Below are positions 39,242 through 48,686 of a stretch of 64,000 nucleotides of DNA, one piece after another (the stretch's first letter is position 1; each line of letters begins with the position of its first letter). Origin of the DNA: Rhizobium sp. Q54 (GTDB lineage: Bacteria; Pseudomonadota; Alphaproteobacteria; Rhizobiales; Aestuariivirgaceae); the NCBI GenBank assembly GCA_945889445.1, contig CAMDBX010000005.1, forward strand, positions 1 through 64,000, given 5' to 3'. Both the position numbers and the translations under genes were made by a program. The notes under the pieces were generated by a model that saw only the letters and a program-made list of their open reading frames with translations, was not told where the DNA came from and ran no database searches.

Positions 39242-39474
39242 TTTCGTCTGATCCTGAATATGAAGGCCGCGCCGACCTGTTGTTGTTCCAGAAGCGTGTG
39301 ACCCTGCTCGTGGCAGAAGTGCGGCATATCTATTGCGGACATGGGGTCCGTGGCAATGACCTTGAGGATCGCGCCTGATGCCATGGCCTCCAGGCGCTTT
39401 CGGGCCTTCAGAACGGGAAGCGGACAGAGCAGACCGGAAAGGTCAAGCGTGTTTTCGGAATGATTTTCGGTCAT
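39238..39474 (-). CDS. TusA-family sulfurtransferase
   Basis: A 78-residue TusA/SirA-like protein with the family signature LDLSGLLCPLPVLKARKRL, whose Cys carries persulfide sulfur. The companion TusBCDE genes are absent here. Its proximity to molybdenum-cofactor genes on the other strand may indicate sulfur delivery to Moco enzymes, but this is only contextual. Confidence 0.9.
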   Translation of the reverse strand: MTENHSENTLDLSGLLCPLPVLKARKRLEAMASGAILKVIATDPMSAIDMPHFCHEQGHTLLEQQQVGAAFIFRIRRK

Positions 39475-39517
39475 GCTGGGACTAAAGACTAGCATCCCAT
39501 CCAGAGGAGATACAATC

Positions 39518-40102
39518 TTGCCGGAACTGCTCACCAAACTCGCAATCCAGGGCAAGGTGGAACTGCTCCTCGCCAGCCTGGACCGTGACACGGGCCTCGA
39601 AAAGCACGCCGTGCAGCAGGCACGCCTCTTTTTCACCGGCATGGAGGGAGACTGCCATGGCGGCATCACCCGCAAGTCTGACAGCCGCATGCTGAAGCAG
39701 TACAAGCGCAACACCGAGGTCAGAAACTCACGCCAGCTGTCGATCCTCTCGATGGAGGAGCTCGCCGCGGTGGCCGAGGCGATGGGCATTCCGGCGGTGA
39801 AGCCGGAATGGGTCGGAGCCAATGTTGTGGTGAGCGGCATCCCTGATCTGACCCTGCTGCCGCCGTCGACACGCCTGCAGTTTCCATCGGGCGCAATGAT
39901 CGTGGTGGATGCCGAGAACCATCCCTGCCGCTACCCGGCGGACATCATCGCCCGCCATCATCCGGAACAGAAGAAGGGCTTCGTCGCGGCTGCCATGCAC
40001 AGGCGTGGTGTTGTAGGTTGGGTCGAGGCGGAAGGCGTCATCGGCACAGGTGACAGGATCACCGTCTGGATTCCGCCGCAGCGGATCTACGCGCACGCAT
40101 GA
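39518..40102 (+). CDS. MOSC domain protein
   Basis: A 194-residue MOSC (molybdenum-cofactor sulfurase C-terminal) domain protein, with DCHGGITRKSD early and the family core PEWVGANVVVSGIPDLTLLP, CRYPADII and RRGVVGWVEAEG. There is no ATG at the right place; TTG at 39518 has a strong AGGAGA 7 nt upstream, deciding the start. It leads the mobA-mobB-DUF924 operon, each pair overlapping by 4 nt. It probably binds or transfers sulfur or Moco. Confidence 0.88.
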   Translation: MPELLTKLAIQGKVELLLASLDRDTGLEKHAVQQARLFFTGMEGDCHGGITRKSDSRMLKQYKRNTEVRNSRQLSILSMEELAAVAEAMGIPAVKPEWVGANVVVSGIPDLTLLPPSTRLQFPSGAMIVVDAENHPCRYPADIIARHHPEQKKGFVAAAMHRRGVVGWVEAEGVIGTGDRITVWIPPQRIYAHA

Positions 40103-40692
40103 GGAGTTGCGCCGTCATCATCGCTGGGGGCCGATCCTCTCGGATGGGGCGGGAAAAGGCGTTTGAAAGTGTCCATGGCCAGATCATTCTTGATCGCATC
40201 GTCGCCAGGCTTGGCACCCAGACGGATATGATTGCGATCAACACCAATGGTGATACTGGCCGCTTTGCACACTGGGGACTTCCCGTCATCGTGGACATGC
40301 ACAGCAACATCGGCACGCCACTTGCGGGCGTCCACGCGGCACTGTCCCATGCGGCGAACAACGACTTCGATGCCGTGCTGACGGCACCCTCAGACACGCC
40401 GTTTCTTCCAGAAGACCTGATGAACCGGCTCCGTGCCGCGAGCTCTTTGGCCGCCATAGCCCGGTCGGGCGGACAGACGCATTACCTCACGGGATTGTGG
40501 TCGGTCACGCTGCTACCGGCGTTGGAGGAGGCGCTGCAACAGCCACGCACGCCGCGTCTGCAGGATTGGTGCAGCATGTGCCATGCAGCCTTGGTCGAGT
40601 GGCCTATTACACCCTTCGACCCGTTTTTCAACGTCAATACACCAGAGGATCTTGCCGAAGCGGAGCGGATTGCGGCAAGGTTCGAGCCATGA
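40099..40692 (+). CDS. mobA: Molybdenum cofactor guanylyltransferase MobA
   Basis: Attaches GMP to molybdopterin to make MGD. It has 197 residues. The nucleotide-binding signature is VIIAGGRSSRMGREKAFE, the metal-binding region is APSDTPFLP, and FNVNTPEDLAEAE is at the end. ATGA overlaps with the MOSC gene and mobB indicate coupling. Confidence 0.94.
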   Translation: MRSCAVIIAGGRSSRMGREKAFESVHGQIILDRIVARLGTQTDMIAINTNGDTGRFAHWGLPVIVDMHSNIGTPLAGVHAALSHAANNDFDAVLTAPSDTPFLPEDLMNRLRAASSLAAIARSGGQTHYLTGLWSVTLLPALEEALQQPRTPRLQDWCSMCHAALVEWPITPFDPFFNVNTPEDLAEAERIAARFEP

Positions 40693-41189
40693 GTAAGGTC
40701 ATCGGCGTCGCCGGATTCAAGAATGCAGGCAAGACCACGCTGGTTGAGAAACTCGTTGCCGAGCTGACCCGGCGCGGCTATCGCGTGTCCACCGTGAAGC
40801 ACGCGCACCATTCCTTTGATATTGATCACGAAGGACGCGACAGCTTCCGTCACCGCAAGGCGGGCGCCAGCGAGGTGGCCGTCGTGTCCCGCCACCGCTG
40901 GGCCATCATTCATGAATCCCGCGAGGAGGCCGAGCCAACGCTGCAGGAGATCCTCGCCAAGCTTGGGCCATGTGACCTTGTCATCGTTGAAGGCTACAAG
41001 CGCGACACCCATGACAAGATCGAAGTGCGCAATATCGATCTCACGCACCCCACGCTCGCCGGCGATGATCCGACGGTGGTGGCGATTGCTGCCAATGGGG
41101 CCATTTCTGATGCACCAGTTCCGGTCTTCGGCCGCGACGAGGTGACGGCGCTTGCAAGTTTCATTGAAACCCACATGGAGCTTTCATGA
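40689..41189 (+). CDS. mobB: Molybdopterin-guanine dinucleotide biosynthesis adaptor MobB
   Basis: GTP-binding partner of MobA. It has 166 residues, with P-loop GVAGFKNAGKTTLVEKL, VSTVKHAHHSFDIDHEG and LVIVEGYK (Walker B-like). The ATG at 40689 overlaps the mobA stop; the longer open frame in this reading frame is within mobA. Confidence 0.94.
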   Translation: MSKVIGVAGFKNAGKTTLVEKLVAELTRRGYRVSTVKHAHHSFDIDHEGRDSFRHRKAGASEVAVVSRHRWAIIHESREEAEPTLQEILAKLGPCDLVIVEGYKRDTHDKIEVRNIDLTHPTLAGDDPTVVAIAANGAISDAPVPVFGRDEVTALASFIETHMELS

Positions 41190-41722
41190 CTCCGCAACAG
41201 GTGACCAATTTCTGGGAACAGGCCGGCGAGAGCCGGTGGTTCACCAAGGATGCCGCATTTGATGGCGCATTGCGGGTGCGTTTTGGCACCTCCCTTGCGG
41301 AAGCCCGTGAGGGCGCGTTCGACCGGTGGGGCGAGACGCCCGACGGTGCTCTTGGCCTCGTTCTCCTGCTCGACCAGGTGTCGCGCAACATCAACCGGGG
41401 AAGCCCGCTCGCCTTTGCTGCGGATGCGCGTGCGCTCAGCCTGGCCAAGGGTTGGATCGGGCAGGGCTTTCACCACAAGCTCCCGGCCCCTCGGGCCCGC
41501 TGGCTGATCATGCCCTACGAGCATGCCGAAGACCTTGATGCCCAGCACCGCGGCGTCGCCCTGTTCCAGACCATGGGCCTGTCCGAAATGGCCTATTGGG
41601 CGAAGGTTCACCTCAACATCATTGCCCGTTTTGGCCGCTTTCCGCATCGCAATCCGGTGCTGGGTCGGGTGTCGTCGCCTGCAGAACTGGCCTTCCTGAA
41701 AGCTGGCGGTTTCTCCGGCTGA
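41186..41722 (+). CDS. DUF924 family protein
   Basis: A 178-residue mostly helical protein with the DUF924 landmarks VTNFWEQAGESRWFTKDAAFD, LLLDQVSRNINRGSP and MPYEHAEDLDAQ. Function is unknown; the fold is TPR-like. It is the last gene of the MOSC-mobA-mobB transcript by overlap. Confidence 0.9.
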   Translation: MTPQQVTNFWEQAGESRWFTKDAAFDGALRVRFGTSLAEAREGAFDRWGETPDGALGLVLLLDQVSRNINRGSPLAFAADARALSLAKGWIGQGFHHKLPAPRARWLIMPYEHAEDLDAQHRGVALFQTMGLSEMAYWAKVHLNIIARFGRFPHRNPVLGRVSSPAELAFLKAGGFSG

Positions 41723-41825
41723 GTGTCGGATTCCGCCCTGCCCCGGTCGTTCCGCCTCACGACTGTTGAATGGGGCTCACTATTGTGCGCTCAATTACAT
41801 TCCGGGCTCTTTGAGGGATTTACCC

Positions 41826-44342
41826 ATGAAATCACATGCGCGCGTGGTCGTCATCGGCGGTGGCGTGGTGGGCGTCGGCACGCTCTACCACCTCGCGAAG
41901 AAGGGCTGGAGCGACGTCGTCCTGATCGAGCGGAAGGAACTGACATCGGGCTCCACCTGGCACGCCGCGGGCCTGCTGCCTCTGTTCAACCTGTCCTACT
42001 CGGTGGGTCAGATTCACAAATACTCGGTCAAGCTGTATGACTCGCTTGAAGCCGAAACGGGCCAAAACGTCGGTTTCAAGAAAGTCTCCAACATACGCCT
42101 CGCCCGCACCAAGGATCGGTGGGACGAGTTCATGTATTATGCCGGCGTTGCCGAGACGATCGGCATCAAGGTGAACGTGCTCACGCCCGCCCAGATCAAG
42201 GAGATCTGGCCGTTGTGCGAGACGGATGGCCTGCTCGGTGCCATCCAGCATCCGGATGATGGTTACATCCAGCCGGCCGACCTCACCCAGGCCATGGCAA
42301 AGGGCGCGCGTTCGCGCGGGGCAGAGATCTACCGCAACACCACCGTGACCGGCATTGAGCAGAAGCCGGATGGCGAGTGGGTGGTGAAGACTGACCAGGG
42401 CGACATTACCTGCGAGCACGTCGTCTCCGCGTCCGGAAACTTCGCCCGGAAGACAGGCGCCATGGTCGGCCTCGACATTCCGGTGATTCCGGTCGAGCAC
42501 CAGTACATCGTCACCGAACCGCATCCGCTCATCCGCGAGCGGCAGGCCAAGGGCCTGCCTGAAATGGGCGTTCTGCGCGAGGCCGACTCCTCCTGGTACA
42601 TGCGCGAGGAAAATGGCGGGCTGCTGCTCGGACCCTATGAGCACGGCGCGCCCTGCTGCTACATGGACGGACCGTCGGACCAGAGCGAATATGAGCTCTT
42701 CCAGGAAGACCTTGATCGCCTGGCACCGCACATCGAAACCGCCATTGCCCGCGTTCCTGCCTTCGGTGAAGTGGGCATCAAGAAGGTCTACAACGGCGCC
42801 ATTGCCTATACCCCCGATGGCTCACCGATCATTGGTCCCGCCTGGGACAGGAAGAACTTCTGGCTGAACGAGGGCCATTCCTTCGGCGTCACCGCCTCGG
42901 GCGGTGCCGGCTGGCAGCTCGCGGAATGGATTGTCGAGGGTGAGCCTTCGATCGACATGATGGGCGTGGATCCCCGCCGTTTCGGCCCCTACGCCACGCG
43001 CGGCTACCTCAAGACCAAGAACGAGGAAGCCTACGCCAATGTCTTCACCCCGCACTATCCGGACGAGGAGCGCTCCGCCGCCCGCCCGCTGAAGCGTACA
43101 CCGGTCTATGACCGCATGAAGGATCTCGGTGCCGTGTTCGGCTCCGTCTATGGCTGGGAGCGCCCAGGCTGGTTCGCACCCAAGGGCTATTCCCTTACCA
43201 AGGAGCAGCTCGCGAGTCCCGACGTGCTCACCAACCACAACCACGCCCCTGCGACCGATGATGGCCGCATCGTCGAGAAGTGGTCGTTCCGCCGTTCCAA
43301 CTATTTCCCCTTCGTGGGCGAGGAATGCCGGAACGTGATGAGCAATGTCGCCATCCAGGACATGTCTGCCTTCGCCAAGATGGAAGTGTCGGGCCCGGGT
43401 GCCCGTGAATGGCTCGAGACCATTCTCGCCAACAAGATCCCGAAGAAGATGGGCCGCATCGCACTTTGCCATCAGCTCACCCCGCGCGGCGGCGTGCGTT
43501 CGGAGTTTACCGTCTTTGAGTGGTCGCCGGGTCGCTTCTATCTCGTCTCCGCTGGTGCCTATGAGCGCCACGACCATGACTATCTGAGGAAGCTCTGTCC
43601 GACCGATGGATCGGTTCGCCTTAACCCCATCACCACGCGCTTCGGCGTGCTGGTGCTCGCCGGTCCGAATTCGCGCAAGGTGCTGCAGAAGCTCACCGAC
43701 GCTGATCTCTCGAACGAGGCATTCCCCTGGCTGTCGGGCAAGGAGATCAGCGTGGGTAACTGCACGGCGCATGCGCTGCGCGTGAACTTCGTCGGCGAGC
43801 TCGGCTGGGAGTTCCACCACCCGATCGAACAGCAGATCGCACTGTTCGACCTGCTCATGGACGCCGGCAAGGAGTTCGGCATCCGTCCCTATGGCATCAA
43901 GGCCATGTCATCGCTGTCGGTTGAGAAGAGCTATCGTCTCGTGCCGCGCGAACTGTCGATCGAGTACAACGCCTACGAGTCCGGTCTCGACCGCTTCGTG
44001 CATCCCAACAAGGGCCAGTTCATTGGCCGCGATGCACTGGTGGAAGCCAAGCAGAACGGTCTGGACTGGAACTTCGTGACCATGGAGGTGCATGGCGTGG
44101 GCGATGGCGACTCGGATGCCCGCGGTTCTGAGCCGCTCTATCGCAACGGCCAGCTTATTGGCCGCGCGACAAACGGTGCCTATGGCTTCCGCGTGAACAA
44201 GTCGCTGGCGCTGGGCATGGTGAAGCCCGAGCATTCCGCCATCGGCACCGAGCTCGAGATCAAGATTCTCGGCAAGCTGTTCAAGGCGACGGTCATTCCC
44301 GAGAGCCCCTACGATCCCGACAACAAGGCGCTCCGCGGCTGA
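41826..44342 (+). CDS. FAD-dependent dimethylglycine/sarcosine dehydrogenase-like enzyme with GcvT domain
   Basis: An 838-residue two-part enzyme. The N-terminal DAO-type oxidoreductase opens with VVVIGGGVVGVGTLYHLAKK and has the FAD-attachment-type His in TSGSTWHAAGLLP. The C-terminal half (from about residue 450) is a GcvT/aminomethyltransferase folate-binding module. Family members demethylate dimethylglycine, sarcosine or related N-methyl amines, passing the one-carbon unit to tetrahydrofolate. The exact substrate is not readable. The ATG at 41826 was chosen over 41766 because the domain begins directly. It is monocistronic, ending at a terminator. Confidence 0.88.
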   Translation: MKSHARVVVIGGGVVGVGTLYHLAKKGWSDVVLIERKELTSGSTWHAAGLLPLFNLSYSVGQIHKYSVKLYDSLEAETGQNVGFKKVSNIRLARTKDRWDEFMYYAGVAETIGIKVNVLTPAQIKEIWPLCETDGLLGAIQHPDDGYIQPADLTQAMAKGARSRGAEIYRNTTVTGIEQKPDGEWVVKTDQGDITCEHVVSASGNFARKTGAMVGLDIPVIPVEHQYIVTEPHPLIRERQAKGLPEMGVLREADSSWYMREENGGLLLGPYEHGAPCCYMDGPSDQSEYELFQEDLDRLAPHIETAIARVPAFGEVGIKKVYNGAIAYTPDGSPIIGPAWDRKNFWLNEGHSFGVTASGGAGWQLAEWIVEGEPSIDMMGVDPRRFGPYATRGYLKTKNEEAYANVFTPHYPDEERSAARPLKRTPVYDRMKDLGAVFGSVYGWERPGWFAPKGYSLTKEQLASPDVLTNHNHAPATDDGRIVEKWSFRRSNYFPFVGEECRNVMSNVAIQDMSAFAKMEVSGPGAREWLETILANKIPKKMGRIALCHQLTPRGGVRSEFTVFEWSPGRFYLVSAGAYERHDHDYLRKLCPTDGSVRLNPITTRFGVLVLAGPNSRKVLQKLTDADLSNEAFPWLSGKEISVGNCTAHALRVNFVGELGWEFHHPIEQQIALFDLLMDAGKEFGIRPYGIKAMSSLSVEKSYRLVPRELSIEYNAYESGLDRFVHPNKGQFIGRDALVEAKQNGLDWNFVTMEVHGVGDGDSDARGSEPLYRNGQLIGRATNGAYGFRVNKSLALGMVKPEHSAIGTELEIKILGKLFKATVIPESPYDPDNKALRG

Positions 44343-44363
44343 CCGTGAGTTCGGCGTAACGCG

Positions 44364-44391
44364 AGGCCGGGTGAGAAGCCCGGCCTTTTTT
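44364..44391 (+). terminator. Intrinsic terminator after the GcvT-fused dehydrogenase
   Basis: AGGCCGGG (44364-44371), 7-nt loop, CCCGGCCT (44379-44386), then a run of T to 44391. Confidence 0.9.
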
Positions 44392-44445
44392 GTTGAGCCG
44401 CCGCTCCAAGCGTTGCGAAATGACCATGCGGCAGGCAAAACACAG

Positions 44446-45390
44446 ATGCGGAACGGAGCGAATCAGTCGACGCCCATGCAGGCCGGCACACCGGGATACG
44501 GAACGGGAATTCTGCTCGTGCTCGGCGCCACCGTGGGCTGGAGCCTGGCCGGCTTGTTCGTGCGCTTCATGCCGGACCTCGATGGCTGGCAGATCAATTG
44601 CTGGCGCGGTTTCTGGATGTCGGTCTTCCTTCTGGCTTATCTCGTAGTTGTCTATGGCAACCAGACAGTTGCCAAGTTCCGCGCCATTCCGCTCCCGGCG
44701 CTTCTCATCGTTGCAGGATTCTTCTCGGCCGGTTCCACGCTCTACGTGACCTCGCTCACACTCGCCGGCACCGCGACCGTTTCGGTCATCGGTGCGCTTT
44801 CGCCGATCTTTGCAGGCCTGCTCAGTCCATGGCTTACGCATGAGACTCCTTCGCTTGCCTCATGGTTGGCCGCCATCATGGCCGTTATCGGAGTTGGCAT
44901 CATTGCGTGGGACGGCTTTTCGGCGGGCAACATCATCGGCATCCTGGTGGCCTTGCTTGTGCCACTGTCGTTCGCTGTCCAGACGATGATGTTGCGGCGC
45001 TATCGCGCCTTCGACATGGTGCCCGCCATCTGCGTTGGTGGTTTTGCGACCTTTTTTCTCGCCGGAGTCATGGGATATGTTTTTGGAGGGCACCCCGCCG
45101 GAGGCCTTCAGGTCAGCATCGAGCAGATGCTGTTGCTCGCCCTCATGGGGCCGGTTCAGCTCTCGGTGCCGCTCATCTTGTATGCCAAGGGCGCCAGGAC
45201 CGTGCCTGCGGTAACCCTCACACTTGTCGCCATGCTGGATGTGGTTCTCAATCCCTTCTGGAGCTGGCTGGGCGTTGGCGAGGTTCCCGCCCATGCGGCC
45301 TTTGTCGGTGGGTTTGTGATCATCGGCGCAGTGCTGATCTCCATCTTCGGCGACCGTTGGCTCAGCCGCCGCCGAGCGCGGGCAGCCTGA
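44446..45390 (+). CDS. EamA (DMT-superfamily) transporter
   Basis: A 314-residue ten-helix transporter with two EamA repeats. The N-terminal repeat begins GILLVLGATVGWSLAGLFVR. The start at 44446 lies after the preceding terminator; ATG 44476 is an alternative. It overlaps the next EamA gene at one base (TGATG). The substrate is unknown. Confidence 0.83.
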   Translation: MRNGANQSTPMQAGTPGYGTGILLVLGATVGWSLAGLFVRFMPDLDGWQINCWRGFWMSVFLLAYLVVVYGNQTVAKFRAIPLPALLIVAGFFSAGSTLYVTSLTLAGTATVSVIGALSPIFAGLLSPWLTHETPSLASWLAAIMAVIGVGIIAWDGFSAGNIIGILVALLVPLSFAVQTMMLRRYRAFDMVPAICVGGFATFFLAGVMGYVFGGHPAGGLQVSIEQMLLLALMGPVQLSVPLILYAKGARTVPAVTLTLVAMLDVVLNPFWSWLGVGEVPAHAAFVGGFVIIGAVLISIFGDRWLSRRRARAA

Positions 45391-46274
45391 TGCGACGCTC
45401 CTCCGCCACTCTCATTGGCTTTACTGCCGTGCTGATGTGGGCCCTGCTGGCGCTGCTGAGTGCGGCCAGTGGCAGCGTGCCGCCCTTTCAGCTTGCGGCC
45501 ATGACGTTCTTGGTTGGTGGACTGATGGGTGCCGTCACGTGGCCATTCCGCAAGGGCGCCATGTCAGCCCTGCGGCAGAGCTGGCAGGTATGGCTCCTGG
45601 GCATTGCCGGGTTGTTTGGCTATCACTTTCTTTACTTCAGCGCCATCCGGGCAGCGCCGGCTGTGGAGGTGAGCCTCATCGCCTATCTCTGGCCGCTTTT
45701 CCTGGTCGTGTTCTCGGCTTTCCTGCCGGGTGAACGGCTGCGCGTTCATCATGTCGTTGGCGTAGTTCTTGGCCTTGCAGGTGCCGTTCTCATTATCGCG
45801 CGCGGCAAGGGGCTGTCGCTGGGAGAGGGCTTCACCAGTGGACACATGCTGGCCTTCCTGTGTTCGCTCATCTGGTCTGGATATTCGGTCTTGTCGCGGC
45901 GCTTCGGCCAGGTCTCCACGGATGTCGTGGCCGGTTTCTGCATCATCACGGCTCTGCTCTCCGCAATCTGCCACTTTTTGTTCGAAACGACCGTGTGGCC
46001 GGCGGATGCCACGCAATGGGCCGCGGTGCTGGGCTTGGGCCTTCTGCCGGTGGGCGCGGCATTCTACACATGGGACTATGGCGTGAAGCATGGTGACATC
46101 ATGGTGCTTGGCGCCGCGTCCTATGCATCGCCCCTGTTGTCAACGCTGGTGTTGGTGACGGCAGGCTTCGCAGCCTTCACCTGGCCCGTCATGGCGGCCT
46201 GCCTGCTCATCACGCTTGGCGCTGTGATCGCCGCGAAGGACATGCTGTTCAAGCGCGTGGATCCAGCTACCTGA
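45390..46274 (+). CDS. EamA (DMT-superfamily) transporter, YddG-like
   Basis: A 294-residue ten-helix protein with the repeat start GFTAVLMWALLALLSAASGS and the motif FYTWDYGVKHGDI near residue 225. These are reminiscent of the aromatic amino acid exporter branch (YddG), though substrate cannot be assigned. It is co-translated with the preceding EamA gene, from which it is clearly diverged, so this is not a recent duplication. It converges on gloB with an 8-nt overlap. Confidence 0.83.
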   Translation: MRRSSATLIGFTAVLMWALLALLSAASGSVPPFQLAAMTFLVGGLMGAVTWPFRKGAMSALRQSWQVWLLGIAGLFGYHFLYFSAIRAAPAVEVSLIAYLWPLFLVVFSAFLPGERLRVHHVVGVVLGLAGAVLIIARGKGLSLGEGFTSGHMLAFLCSLIWSGYSVLSRRFGQVSTDVVAGFCIITALLSAICHFLFETTVWPADATQWAAVLGLGLLPVGAAFYTWDYGVKHGDIMVLGAASYASPLLSTLVLVTAGFAAFTWPVMAACLLITLGAVIAAKDMLFKRVDPAT

Positions 46275-47040
46275 AGGCGTTCTTGCGCTCGCGCAGCTCG
46301 GCAAAGACCTCGGCATCCGTTGCGCGCTCCATCCCCAGGTTCCGTCGGATCTCGGAACTGCCTGTCCGCAGGAATGGATTGGTGGCGAGTTCTGCGCCAA
46401 TCGTGGAAGGGCAGGTCATCCGGCCCTCAGCAAGCAGACGGTCCACTTCGGTCGCCCGTTGCGTCAATGTGGCGTTCCCGGGCTCCATGGCGAGCGCGAA
46501 GCGCGCGTTCGACTGGGTGTATTCGTGACCACAAAACACCCTCGTCGACGGCGGCAGTGCGGCGAATTGGTTCACGGAATGATGCATCTGCTCCATCGTT
46601 CCCTCGAACACGCGACCGCAACCGAGCGAGAACAGCGTGTCTCCAGCGAACACGGCGTCCTCTGACGGCATGTAAAAGGCAATGTGTCCCAGCGTATGGC
46701 CCGGGCAGTCCAGCACCTGAACTTCACGTTGCTGCCAGGTGAAACGATCGCCCCCCGCCACATCACGATCCAGACCGGGAATCTTTTTTGCTTCCGCCCT
46801 TGGGCCAATGATGTTGCAGCCATAGCGCTTCTGTAGCGCCAGATTGCCCTCGACATGGTCGCCGTGGTGATGCGTGGTGAAGATGTGGGTCAGTTTCCAT
46901 CCCGCGGCATCAAGCTGGCGCGCGATCTTGTCCGCATCCGGTGCGTCGATGGCAACCGTTTCCCCGCTCTTGTCGTCATGCAGCAGAAGGCCGTAATTGT
47001 CCGAGCGGCAGATGAACTGGCGAAAAACGAGACTTGTCAT
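46267..47040 (-). CDS. gloB: Hydroxyacylglutathione hydrolase (glyoxalase II)
   Basis: Metallo-beta-lactamase-fold thioesterase that hydrolyses S-lactoylglutathione. It has 257 residues. The binuclear metal motif is FTTHHHGDHVEGN (THxHxDH), followed by CPGHTLGHIAFY, VFAGDTLFSLGCGR and FCGHEYTQSN. It is divergent from the methyltransferase gene with a 64-nt shared upstream region. Confidence 0.94.
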   Translation of the reverse strand: MTSLVFRQFICRSDNYGLLLHDDKSGETVAIDAPDADKIARQLDAAGWKLTHIFTTHHHGDHVEGNLALQKRYGCNIIGPRAEAKKIPGLDRDVAGGDRFTWQQREVQVLDCPGHTLGHIAFYMPSEDAVFAGDTLFSLGCGRVFEGTMEQMHHSVNQFAALPPSTRVFCGHEYTQSNARFALAMEPGNATLTQRATEVDRLLAEGRMTCPSTIGAELATNPFLRTGSSEIRRNLGMERATDAEVFAELRERKNAFR

Positions 47041-47104
47041 GAGATTTTCCGATGCTTTCCTGCCGGATGATCTTTTTGCGTTTCCGGGCTATGCTGACTG
47101 ACTG

Positions 47105-47845
47105 ATGGATATTGTCGATCTCAGAGAGTTTTACGGCAGCAAGCTTGGCTTGGCCACCCGGCGTTCGCTGGCGGGCCATCTCAGGCCCCGTCTGGCCGGC
47201 CTCTCGGGCGGCACGGTTATGGGGCTTGGCTATGCCATGCCCTATTTGGCCGACTGCGTCGTGAAGCCGGACTCGCAACTTGCCTTCATGATGGCCCGGC
47301 AGGGCGTCTTTCGCTGGCCGGAGGAGGGGGCCGTGCAGTCGGCGCTGGTGGATGAGTGCGACCTGCCCCTGCTTGAAAGCGTTGTTGACGTGGCCCTCGT
47401 GGTCCATGGACTGGAACTGACGGACGCGCCTGCGGAAATGCTGCGCGAAATCTGGAGAGTACTGGCGCCCCAGGGAAGGCTGTTTCTCGTCGTGCCCAAC
47501 CGCCGCGGCGTCTGGGCGCGCTTCGACACCTCTCCCTTTGGCCATGGCCAGCCGTTTTCCCGGCCCCAACTCTCGGCCCTACTCAAGGAAAGCCAGTTCT
47601 CGGTCGTATCCTGGTCCCATGCACTGTATTTTCCACCCTCCACGTGGGCGGCAATCCTGTCCGCGGCCCCGGCCATCGAGGGGCTGGGCTCGCGGCTGAT
47701 GCCGGCTCTTTCGGGCGCCATTATCGTGGAGGCGGCAAAGCAGGTCTATGCGGTTGCCCAGGGCAAGCGGCTGCGCCGTATTGCTGTCCGCGCCCGGCCG
47801 GCGCTGAGCCCCGTGCCCGCCAAGGGCGCATGGCGGCATCCCTAG
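47105..47845 (+). CDS. Class I SAM-dependent methyltransferase
   Basis: A 246-residue methyltransferase-like protein. The usual glycine-rich motif I is weak (GGTVMGLGYAMPYLA), while the post-II/III region VALVVHGLELTDAPAEMLRE and ILAPQGRLFLVVPNRRG-like segment are clear (here VLAPQGRLFLVVPNRRG). This resembles the rhizobial methyltransferase usually next to gloB. The substrate is unknown. Confidence 0.8.
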   Translation: MDIVDLREFYGSKLGLATRRSLAGHLRPRLAGLSGGTVMGLGYAMPYLADCVVKPDSQLAFMMARQGVFRWPEEGAVQSALVDECDLPLLESVVDVALVVHGLELTDAPAEMLREIWRVLAPQGRLFLVVPNRRGVWARFDTSPFGHGQPFSRPQLSALLKESQFSVVSWSHALYFPPSTWAAILSAAPAIEGLGSRLMPALSGAIIVEAAKQVYAVAQGKRLRRIAVRARPALSPVPAKGAWRHP

Positions 47846-47930
47846 GTCAGGATTGCATTTTCCGGTCCGGTGCCTATGAATAGCGCGCCTCGGCGGCCTC
47901 CCCGCCGGACAGCAGCGAGCCCGCCGATCG

Positions 47931-48686
47931 ATGACCTTTGACAGCCCTGATACATCCCTCGACGCCATCCGGCGGGAGATTGATGCGATCGATGATGATA
48001 TCCTGCTTCTCCTGATGCAGCGCTTTGCCGCCACAGAGAAGGTGAAGGCCACCAAGTCGCATGACGGCTCGATTGCCTCTTCCCCGTTCCGCCCGGCACG
48101 CGAGGCTGCCGTGATGCAACGCCTCATCCGGGAAGCCGGTGCTTCGCTCAGTCCCGAATTTCTGGTGCGTCTTTGGCGGGTGATCCTCTCCGCCTCGATC
48201 CAGTCTCAGGCCCCTGTCACGCTCCACATGGATTCGGTTCTCGGACACGACATGGCCACCAGGCTTCTTGTTGCCCAACACTTCTGCGCCATGAAGGTTG
48301 AACTTCACCAGAGTCCGGCGCATGCGCTTGACGCCCTTGCCCGCGCGCAGGGCGACCTCGCCCTCGTTGCACCCAGCTCTGACTGGGCTGCTCGGTTCTC
48401 TTCTGATGGTGCTCAGGTCATCGTCACGCTGCCAATGATTGCTGGCGGAAGCCAGCCACAGCTTCTGGTGTTTGGATATGCGCCACCGCAGCCAAGCGGT
48501 GACGATGAGACCCTGGTCCTGTTCTCCGGCGAGGTGCCATCTCTGCCCGGTGCAAAGTGGCAGGCGCGCGCCGGCACGACCAGCCTCGCCGGCCTGTCAG
48601 GTTTCCTCGACGAGGACATCCTCGCGCTTCATCCTGGCGCCCGCATTGCAGGGCGCTACCCTCGGCCCATCAAGGTCACGCCATGA
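47931..48686 (+). CDS. Chorismate mutase with PDT-like C-terminal extension
   Basis: A 251-residue protein. Residues ~8-95 are an AroQ-type chorismate mutase helical domain ([20 protein letters not shown], then KVKATKS). The remaining ~150 residues (starting [20 protein letters not shown]) look like a degenerate prephenate-dehydratase/periplasmic-binding-like fold without an ACT domain. It should convert chorismate to prephenate for Phe/Tyr. Its stop overlaps the hisC start (ATGA), and tyrA follows, so prephenate is made and consumed by one operon. Confidence 0.82.
   Translation: MTFDSPDTSLDAIRREIDAIDDDILLLLMQRFAATEKVKATKSHDGSIASSPFRPAREAAVMQRLIREAGASLSPEFLVRLWRVILSASIQSQAPVTLHMDSVLGHDMATRLLVAQHFCAMKVELHQSPAHALDALARAQGDLALVAPSSDWAARFSSDGAQVIVTLPMIAGGSQPQLLVFGYAPPQPSGDDETLVLFSGEVPSLPGAKWQARAGTTSLAGLSGFLDEDILALHPGARIAGRYPRPIKVTP

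Noticed and set aside
41832-43820. Two long minus-strand frames opposite the GcvT-fused dehydrogenase
   Set aside because: High-GC shadow frames; no recognisable domains.
44446-46274. The two adjacent EamA genes as a recent tandem duplication
   Set aside because: Their sequences differ widely in both repeats; they are diverged members of one superfamily.
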